NCBI GenBank assembly: GCA_021791295.1
Contig: JAJYWW010000115.1
Span: 1-12,275 of the forward strand
Source of the DNA: a bacterium
GTDB taxonomy: Bacteria > SZUA-79 > Acidulodesulfobacterales > Acidulodesulfobacteraceae
Length of the DNA stretch: 12,275 nt
Reading direction: 5' to 3'
The position numbers and the translations under genes are program-made. This document shows, piece after piece, positions 7,502 through 12,275 of the stretch (positions within the stretch are counted from its first letter, which is position 1; each line of letters starts with the position of its first letter). Below the pieces are notes generated by a model. That model did no database searches. It was not told where the DNA came from and saw nothing but the letters and a program-made list of their open reading frames with translations.

Positions 7502-7526
7502 TAAAATAAATAAATTATACCGATAA
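7502..7526 (+). promoter_or_regulatory. Possible FliA (sigma-28) promoter before cheB
   Basis: In the 66-base cheA-cheB gap, ACCGATAA at 7519-7526 matches the sigma-28 -10 consensus GCCGATAA at 7 of 8 positions. The -35 element is imperfect: TAAA at 7502-7505 is 13 bases away where 15 is usual, and at 15 bases the sequence is TTTA (7500-7503). fliA being in the same cluster makes this worth noting, but CCGATAA also occurs inside coding sequence here because GAT-AAA codon pairs are common. Confidence 0.25.
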
Positions 7527-7555
7527 AAATTATTTTAGAAAGGAGTTTTAATTTT

Positions 7556-8641
7556 ATGGCAGAACCTATAAGGGTTTTAATAGTAGACGATTCGCCTTTT
7601 ATGAGAAGGGCTATAAGCTCTTTTTTCGACGACGTCGACGATATTAAGGTCGTTGGAATGGCTAAAAACGGCGAGGAAGGAATACGTCAAATACAGGAGT
7701 TAAAACCGGATATAGTTACTATGGATATAGAAATGCCAATTATGGACGGAATTACCGCTCTTAAGATAATTATGGAAAAGTATCCTTTGCCTGTAATAAT
7801 GCTTAGCTCTCTTACGGAGGACGGAGCTAAAGAAACATTGGACGCTTTAGATATAGGGGCAGCCGATTATATTCCAAAAAACCTTTCCAACGTATCGCTT
7901 AATATTTTAAAAGTAAAAGACGATTTAGTTTCTAAAATAAGAGCTATAACGGCAAAAAAATATTTTTTCAGGAAAACGGAAAGGCATGAGCTGGAACCTA
8001 AGGCTAATATAATTAAGCCGGAAGGAACGCCGATAGAGGCTTCCTGTATTCGCAAAAACGGCTGTAAAATAGATATAGTCGCCATAGGCTCTTCTACCGG
8101 CGGACCAAAAGCTCTGCAGGACGTTATACCTAAAATTCCGGGAAATTTTCCGGTGCCTATTATTCTTGTCCAGCATATGCCAAAAGCGTTTACGGGTTCT
8201 TTCGCCGAAAGGCTGTCGTCTTTATCCCGCATAAAAGTCGTAGAAGCGTCCGGAGGAGAAATAATAAAACCGGGAAACGCATATCTGTCGCCGGGGGATA
8301 AACATCTTTCTATAGTTAAAGACTTAAAGGAAGGTTATAAAATTTCGCTTTCTACGGAGCCGGAAGATCTTATTAACAGGCCGTCCGTTTCGGTTATGAT
8401 GGAATCGGTAGCAAAATTATATCCGGGCAAGGCTCTCGGCGTTATACTGACGGGCATGGGTTCCGACGGTCTTGCCGGTATGAAAAAAATTAAAGAGAGC
8501 GGCGGCAGAACCATAGCGCAGGACGAAGCTACCTGCGTTGTTTACGGTATGCCGAAAGCCGTAGTGGATGCCGGAGTTGCCGATTCGATTCTGCCGATAT
8601 ATAAAATATCCGACCAAATTATTAGAGAAACGGAGTGCTGA
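7556..8641 (+). CDS. cheB: CheB receptor methylesterase/glutamine deamidase
   Basis: A 361-residue two-domain CheB of standard length. The receiver domain (about 1-125) has Asp11/Asp12 and phospho-acceptor Asp57 (TMDIEMPIMDG). After a linker (about 130-170), the catalytic domain has the serine-hydrolase-like triad Ser180 (GSSTGG), His207 (VQHMP) and Asp304 (LTGMGSDG). It removes receptor methyl groups when phosphorylated by CheA, balancing CheR. AGGAG at 7541-7545, ten bases from the ATG, fixes the start. A weak sigma-28-like site precedes it, so it might have some transcription of its own besides read-through from cheA. Confidence 0.96.
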   Translation: MAEPIRVLIVDDSPFMRRAISSFFDDVDDIKVVGMAKNGEEGIRQIQELKPDIVTMDIEMPIMDGITALKIIMEKYPLPVIMLSSLTEDGAKETLDALDIGAADYIPKNLSNVSLNILKVKDDLVSKIRAITAKKYFFRKTERHELEPKANIIKPEGTPIEASCIRKNGCKIDIVAIGSSTGGPKALQDVIPKIPGNFPVPIILVQHMPKAFTGSFAERLSSLSRIKVVEASGGEIIKPGNAYLSPGDKHLSIVKDLKEGYKISLSTEPEDLINRPSVSVMMESVAKLYPGKALGVILTGMGSDGLAGMKKIKESGGRTIAQDEATCVVYGMPKAVVDAGVADSILPIYKISDQIIRETEC

Positions 8642-8690
8642 CTATTTATATTATAGATAAACATATATAATTTCAGGAGGAACAGGATTT

Positions 8691-9200
8691 ATGGATACGG
8701 AAAATAAAAAAAACGCAGTTTCCGCAGGGGAACATTCTTCATCGGACGAAATAGTCCAGCTTGTTACTTTTAAATTAGGCAACGAAGAATTTGCGCTGGA
8801 TATTTTAAAAGTTCAGGAGATAAACAGGGTAGTCGAAATTACAAAAGTTCCGAAAGCTCCGGATTTTGTAGAAGGAGTAATCAATTTAAGGGGAAGGGTT
8901 ATACCTATAGTAGATATAAGAAAGAAATTCCATCTTAATATTAAAGAAGCGACTAAAGAAACCAGAATTATCGTAGTAAACATAATGAATAAAACTATCG
9001 GTTTAATCGTGGACAGCGTGTCGGAAGTTTTAAGGATTAACTCTTCGACCATACAGCCGCCTCCGCCGTTAATAGCAGGACTTGATTCCGACTACATTAA
9101 AGGCGTAGGAAAACTCGACGAAAGACTTATAATACTTTTAGATATAGACAAGATATTTACGACGGGAGAGCATAAACTTATTGAAGGCATGATAAAGTGA
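8691..9200 (+). CDS. cheW: Chemotaxis coupling protein CheW
   Basis: A 169-residue single CheW domain linking receptors to CheA in the array. After a polar N-terminus (about 1-20) come VQLVTFKLGNEEFALDI, VPKAPDFVEGVINLRGRVIPIVDI and a closing strand region GVGKLDERLIILLDIDKIF, all typical CheW positions including the NLRG.V.P..D core. AGGAGG at 8675-8680 with a ten-base spacer gives the strongest ribosome site in the window. The stop lies 5 bases before the ParA-like gene, so the two are probably co-translated. It is distinct from the longer CheW-like protein encoded two genes downstream. Confidence 0.95.
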   Translation: MDTENKKNAVSAGEHSSSDEIVQLVTFKLGNEEFALDILKVQEINRVVEITKVPKAPDFVEGVINLRGRVIPIVDIRKKFHLNIKEATKETRIIVVNIMNKTIGLIVDSVSEVLRINSSTIQPPPPLIAGLDSDYIKGVGKLDERLIILLDIDKIFTTGEHKLIEGMIK

Positions 9201-9205
9201 TTTAA

Positions 9206-10021
9206 ATGAAATCTCCGTATATCTTCGCAACCGCAAACCAGAAGGGAGGAGTGGGCAAAACTACTACTACTATTACGCTTGGAAGCTCTCTTTCCGTTTT
9301 CGGATGCAGAGTACTTTTGATAGATTTAGACCCTCAGGCAAGCCTTACGAACCACCTTGCCGTCGAGCCGGAAAAGCTTGAATATTCCGTCGCCAACCTT
9401 ATAATGTCGGATTCTATAAATCCGGCAGACGTCCTGATAAACAAATACAGACTTAAGAACGGCGGATGTTTAGACCTTATACCGTCTAATATAAATCTAG
9501 CGAGAATAGAGGCGGAACTTTCCAACTCTAAAGGCGGCGGTTTAAGGCTTAAAGAGAAATTAAAGTTTTTCTACGATAATTACGACTATATATTAATAGA
9601 TTCTTCGCCTGCGTTGAGCGTACTGCTTATAAGCGCCGTAGCGGCATGCGATGAAATTATCGTTCCAGTAATGTCCGATTTTTTATCGGTCAGGGGCGTC
9701 GAGCTTCTGCTTTCTACGATAGATAAAATAGAAAAGGCTCTCGACTATAAATGTTCTTATAGGCTTTTAATTACTATGTTCGATAAAAGGACTAATTCAT
9801 CGTTGAAATCTCTTGAATACTTTAAAAATAAATATAAAAATACGCATTTTCATAGTATAATTAACATAGATACCAGATTTAAAGACGCAAGCATGCTCAG
9901 AAAGCCTCTTACTTATATCGACGTGCATGCAAGAGGCGCTATGGATTATATTAGCGTAGCGAGAGAAATAATAGACGGTTTTAACAGTTCCGTCGAATCG
10001 GGGGAGGAAGGCAAGATATGA
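9206..10021 (+). CDS. ParA-family ATPase, likely ParC-type chemotaxis-array positioning protein
   Basis: A 271-residue ParA/Soj-type ATPase with deviant Walker A QKGGVGKTT (signature Lys13, Lys18), A' motif DLDPQ at 40-44 and Walker B DSSPAL at 132-137. It has no N-terminal DNA-binding domain. Context decides the role: it lies between cheW and a protein with a C-terminal CheW-like domain, overlapping the latter by ATGA, and no parB or parS-like gene is adjacent. In Vibrio, ParC in the equivalent position forms polar foci and, with ParP, recruits and segregates chemotaxis arrays; PpfA of Rhodobacter is a related cytoplasmic-cluster system. It is not FlhG, which is encoded separately and has different motifs. 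Little ribosome-site signal is seen, so coupling to cheW is likely. Family is certain; the ParC role is inferred from context. Confidence 0.85.
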   Translation: MKSPYIFATANQKGGVGKTTTTITLGSSLSVFGCRVLLIDLDPQASLTNHLAVEPEKLEYSVANLIMSDSINPADVLINKYRLKNGGCLDLIPSNINLARIEAELSNSKGGGLRLKEKLKFFYDNYDYILIDSSPALSVLLISAVAACDEIIVPVMSDFLSVRGVELLLSTIDKIEKALDYKCSYRLLITMFDKRTNSSLKSLEYFKNKYKNTHFHSIINIDTRFKDASMLRKPLTYIDVHARGAMDYISVAREIIDGFNSSVESGEEGKI

Positions 10022-10809
10022 ATAATACTTATAATCTATTTGATTTAAAATTTGCTAAAGCCGCAGGTTCCGATATAGTTACGCCGTGGATAGACGACCT
10101 TTTAGATAAAAAAAGCGGCGAAAACGGCGATGCAGGAAAGCAGACGGCTCAGATATTATCCTATCCGGTAGACAGAATACTTTCCGTCGAGGCGGAATTT
10201 TCCGCTTTAAATCCGCCGCCTGAAAGCGAAACCCCCGATATACGCATAATATCCGCGCACGTTGCGGATAACTTAGAAAAAAAAGGATTAGATTTAAACG
10301 CCGCCGCAATGCAGCAGACGGCTAATTTTCAAATGCAGGCGGAAAGCGTTCAGCCCGATCCTTATTTTGACCTTGAAAAAGAAGTATCTTATTTTACGTT
10401 TATTGCAGGAAGTTCTTTTTATGGCATTCCGGCTTTAAATATTAACGAGATTATAAAATATAAAACTCCGGTTAGTATTTTTTCAAAAAAAGCAGCTCAT
10501 CTCGGTATAATTTTATACAGGAACAGAATGGTGCCGGTTTATGATTTTTACCTGCTTTCAAACGGAAGCATAGACATCAAAACTCCCTTAAAATATATTG
10601 TAGTGTGCGCATATAACGACAAGTTTTTCGGATTGGCGGTAAACGAAATAAAAAACATAACAGCCGTAAAAAATAAAAACATTATAGCCGGTTCGTCTTT
10701 CAAATTTAAAAACGTTAACGGTATAACTTCCGGAGTTTTCGAGGATGCAGAAGGAAAATTTTATTCGGTTATAGACTTAAAAAACGTCTATTCTTATTTA
10801 ATATCGTAA
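10018..10809 (+). CDS. ParP-like protein: unique N-terminus plus C-terminal CheW-like (AIF-type) domain
   Basis: A 263-residue protein. Residues 1-121 match no family I recognise and are partly low-complexity (Pro/Ala/Glu), with a short conserved-looking segment ILSYPVDRILSVEAEF near 43-58. Residues about 123-263 form a CheW-like fold: SYFTFIAGSSFYGIPALNINEII, then LGIILYRNRMVPVYDFYLL, then KYIVVCAYNDKFFGLAVNEI and a final YSVIDLKNVYSYL strand. This architecture matches ParP, whose N-terminal part contacts ParC and whose AIF domain inserts into CheA-receptor arrays. The ATG overlaps the ParA-type stop (ATGA), and GGGGAGGAAGG just upstream gives a good ribosome site. The usual CheW NLRG motif is replaced by LYRN, so it is diverged from true CheW. 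A plain CheW paralogue is the alternative. Confidence 0.75.
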   Translation: MNNTYNLFDLKFAKAAGSDIVTPWIDDLLDKKSGENGDAGKQTAQILSYPVDRILSVEAEFSALNPPPESETPDIRIISAHVADNLEKKGLDLNAAAMQQTANFQMQAESVQPDPYFDLEKEVSYFTFIAGSSFYGIPALNINEIIKYKTPVSIFSKKAAHLGIILYRNRMVPVYDFYLLSNGSIDIKTPLKYIVVCAYNDKFFGLAVNEIKNITAVKNKNIIAGSSFKFKNVNGITSGVFEDAEGKFYSVIDLKNVYSYLIS

Positions 10810-10834
10810 TATATAAACAAACAACGGTGCTCTT

Positions 10835-11134
10835 ATGATAGATACCGTGGAACTTCAGCAGATTATTTCAAATCTTCCGCAAATAGAAAAAACGGCGGCT
10901 TCTTCCCATATACTTGCGGCAAATTCAAACGCTATAACTCAAAAAGAAATGGAAATAGTCGATGAGACTAAGCTTAATACCGTAGTAGAATTAAGCGAAA
11001 CGCTTGAAGCGGTCAACGATAAGGAAAAAGGAAAGAAACGCGATAATGAAGAAAAAAATAAAAAAGATATGAACGAAGACGAAACTGAAAATGAAAGCGA
11101 AGCCGGAAAAGATCATATAGATATCGTAGCATGA
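10835..11134 (+). CDS. Small acidic/charged protein upstream of the FliK-like gene, function unknown
   Basis: A 99-residue protein. The N-terminal third is Gln/Asn-containing and helix-prone (VELQQIISNLPQIEKTAASS); the last 40 residues are almost only Lys, Glu, Asp and Asn, likely disordered. There is no signal peptide or transmembrane segment. I do not recognise a family, though short proteins with an N-terminal LQ...LPQ.E pattern beside flagellar genes feel familiar from deltaproteobacterial clusters (weak memory). The ribosome site is poor. Its stop overlaps the next start by ATGA at 11131-11134, so it is probably translated together with the FliK-like protein. Codon use matches its neighbours, which supports a real gene. 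Confidence 0.65.
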   Translation: MIDTVELQQIISNLPQIEKTAASSHILAANSNAITQKEMEIVDETKLNTVVELSETLEAVNDKEKGKKRDNEEKNKKDMNEDETENESEAGKDHIDIVA

Positions 11135-12270
11135 ACTTTATTATCGACGGCAATGCAGGTTATCTAAGCGTTATAGGCAATGCTAAAGATTTAGCAAAAA
11201 ATGCTTCCAGCGACGTTACGCGGATACTTTTTGGAGCAATAAAAGGGGATTCCGCAAAATCAGGCGCATTAGTAAAGGCAGGAGATATAATATCAGCCTC
11301 ATTAGTCGATGCTTCTGTTTCAGAGAACGGAAGTTTTACGGGAATTATAGATATAAACGGAAGTTTATTGAAATCCGTTATAACCGAAGACCTTTATAAC
11401 GAATTCGTTACCGGAAAAACGTTTAACGGCGAATTCGGCATTCCTATAAAGCTGCTGTTAAGCAGTATTAACGGAAAATCGCAGGGTAAAACGAATCAAT
11501 ATTCAGGCGGAGCAGAGACGCAAGACATATTGGGAAATACGGTAAATTCATCGCCTGAGTTTAATATAGTTTTTAAGGTTTTAAACGAAGCGTCGGGCGA
11601 AAATGCAGTCAATATTCAAAAAACTCTTGATTTATACGGCAAAGCCGTTGCCGAAAATATTCAGGGGAAATTTGAAACTCTTCTAAATTCCTTAGGTTCC
11701 GAAAATTCACAAATAAGTTCAGGTTTATCAAACGAAATACAAAATATTCTTCAAAATGCGGCTCAGAATATATCCGTTTCGGTTAAAGGCAATTTTGCCT
11801 TTATACATATAGATTTTGGAGGTTCCTTCGGTCTTTCGACCGTGATTTTAACTACCGGCGGCTCTAATTATAAAGTAAAAAACGAGGATGAAAAAGAAAG
11901 CGGTAAAAAAAATCCGGCTAACTCCAAAAAAAAATATCTGTTTATGATAGAAATAAACTTAAAAAATTTAGGAAAACTAAAACTTTTTTCCTATTATTAC
12001 GACAAAAATTTAAGCATAAAATTTGAAAACTATACCGGCGCTTTTAAAAAAAAATTATCCGAAAACTTAGAATTATTAAAAGAAATGATGTCTGCGGACG
12101 GAATAAAACTTAACGATATTTCTTTTAAAAACATGAAATTAAATAAGCAAAACGAAGTGTATGACGATGCGGAATCCGCCGCCGGACAGCCTAATCAAGC
12201 ATCCGTAAATATGAACGACTCCGACCCTTACGTATTTTTAAACGGAAAAATAATAGATGAAAGAATTTAA
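11131..12270 (+). CDS. FliK-like flagellar hook-length control protein (divergent)
   Basis: A 379-residue protein, complete in the window. Residues about 40-100 (AGDIISASLVDASVSENGSFTGIIDI) look like a small beta-rich domain. The middle (about 120-265) is Ser/Asn/Gln-rich and low-complexity. Residues about 268-340 resemble the FliK C-terminal domain: an amphipathic strand MIEINLKNLGKLKLFSYYY, NLSIKFE, then a helix with KKKLSENLELLKEMMSADGI. FliK measures the hook and switches export specificity through FlhB. The call rests on this C-terminal pattern and on flagellar context; residue-level similarity by eye is modest, so confidence is moderate. It has no ribosome site of note and overlaps the previous stop by ATGA. 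Confidence 0.6.
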   Translation: MNFIIDGNAGYLSVIGNAKDLAKNASSDVTRILFGAIKGDSAKSGALVKAGDIISASLVDASVSENGSFTGIIDINGSLLKSVITEDLYNEFVTGKTFNGEFGIPIKLLLSSINGKSQGKTNQYSGGAETQDILGNTVNSSPEFNIVFKVLNEASGENAVNIQKTLDLYGKAVAENIQGKFETLLNSLGSENSQISSGLSNEIQNILQNAAQNISVSVKGNFAFIHIDFGGSFGLSTVILTTGGSNYKVKNEDEKESGKKNPANSKKKYLFMIEINLKNLGKLKLFSYYYDKNLSIKFENYTGAFKKKLSENLELLKEMMSADGIKLNDISFKNMKLNKQNEVYDDAESAAGQPNQASVNMNDSDPYVFLNGKIIDERI

Positions 12271-12275
12271 AAAAA
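12257..12275 (+). CDS. Possible 5' end of the next gene (first codons only)
   Basis: ATG at 12257 opens MKEFKK and runs off the window, overlapping the FliK-like gene by 14 bases. Overlapping starts are common in this cluster. In some flagellar clusters a short FlhB C-terminal-like protein (EscU/FlhB-type) follows fliK and begins with a Lys-rich stretch. Six codons cannot establish identity, and no good ribosome site precedes it. Confidence 0.3.

Noticed and set aside
8666..8671. Perfect TATAAT in the cheB-cheW gap
   Set aside because: No usable -35 at 16-18 bases, and a start there would fall at the cheW ribosome site, removing it from the transcript.
9206..10021. Chromosome or plasmid partition ParA
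   Set aside because: No parB gene or parS-like repeats are adjacent, and the gene sits between cheW and a CheW-domain gene, favouring a chemotaxis role.
1..12275. tRNA/rRNA genes, CRISPR arrays, insertion sequences, riboswitches
   Set aside because: Intergenic gaps are all under about 110 bases and none shows a cloverleaf, a spaced direct-repeat array, transposase coding or a known riboswitch pattern.

Overview
The window is a densely packed, AT-rich block of flagellar-control and chemotaxis genes, all on the + strand. It looks chromosomal, from a motile Gram-negative bacterium. The order flhG - fliA - che genes - cheW - ParA-type ATPase - FliK-like matches the polar-flagellum (F6-type) chemotaxis clusters of Vibrio/Pseudomonas and of several deltaproteobacterial (Desulfobacterota-like) lineages. 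The strong AT bias, frequent ATA isoleucine codons and added cheR and HEAT-repeat genes favour a deltaproteobacterial-grade organism. That placement is inference; nothing in the window fixes the taxon.

Left part (1-4880): the tail of an upstream gene (perhaps flhF), then flhG (flagellar number/placement ATPase), fliA (sigma-28), a 662-residue HEAT-like repeat protein overlapping fliA by 8 bases, cheR (receptor methyltransferase) and a divergent single-domain response regulator. A long hairpin resembling a REP-type palindrome fills the flhG-fliA gap. fliA has no visible Shine-Dalgarno sequence.

The 108-base gap at 4881-4988 is almost pure A/T. It holds an AT palindrome and a plausible sigma-70-type promoter, and is the best candidate for a break between two transcription units.

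Right part (4989-12275): canonical cheY, cheA, cheB and cheW, then a ParA-family ATPase whose stop overlaps the start of a 263-residue protein with a C-terminal CheW-like domain. This pair looks like the ParC/ParP module that positions and inherits polar chemoreceptor arrays. A small acidic protein follows, then a 379-residue protein with a FliK-like C-terminal domain, and probably the first codons of one more gene.

Working model: FliA turns on late flagellar/chemotaxis genes. CheA-CheW arrays sense and phosphorylate CheY, CheR and CheB adapt the receptors, and FlhG and the ParC/ParP-like pair place the flagellum and the array at the pole. No CheZ, CheC or CheX phosphatase is visible. The least explained parts are the HEAT-repeat protein, the truncated-helix CheY paralogue, the embedded motif in the CheA linker, the ParP-like N-terminus and the small acidic protein.
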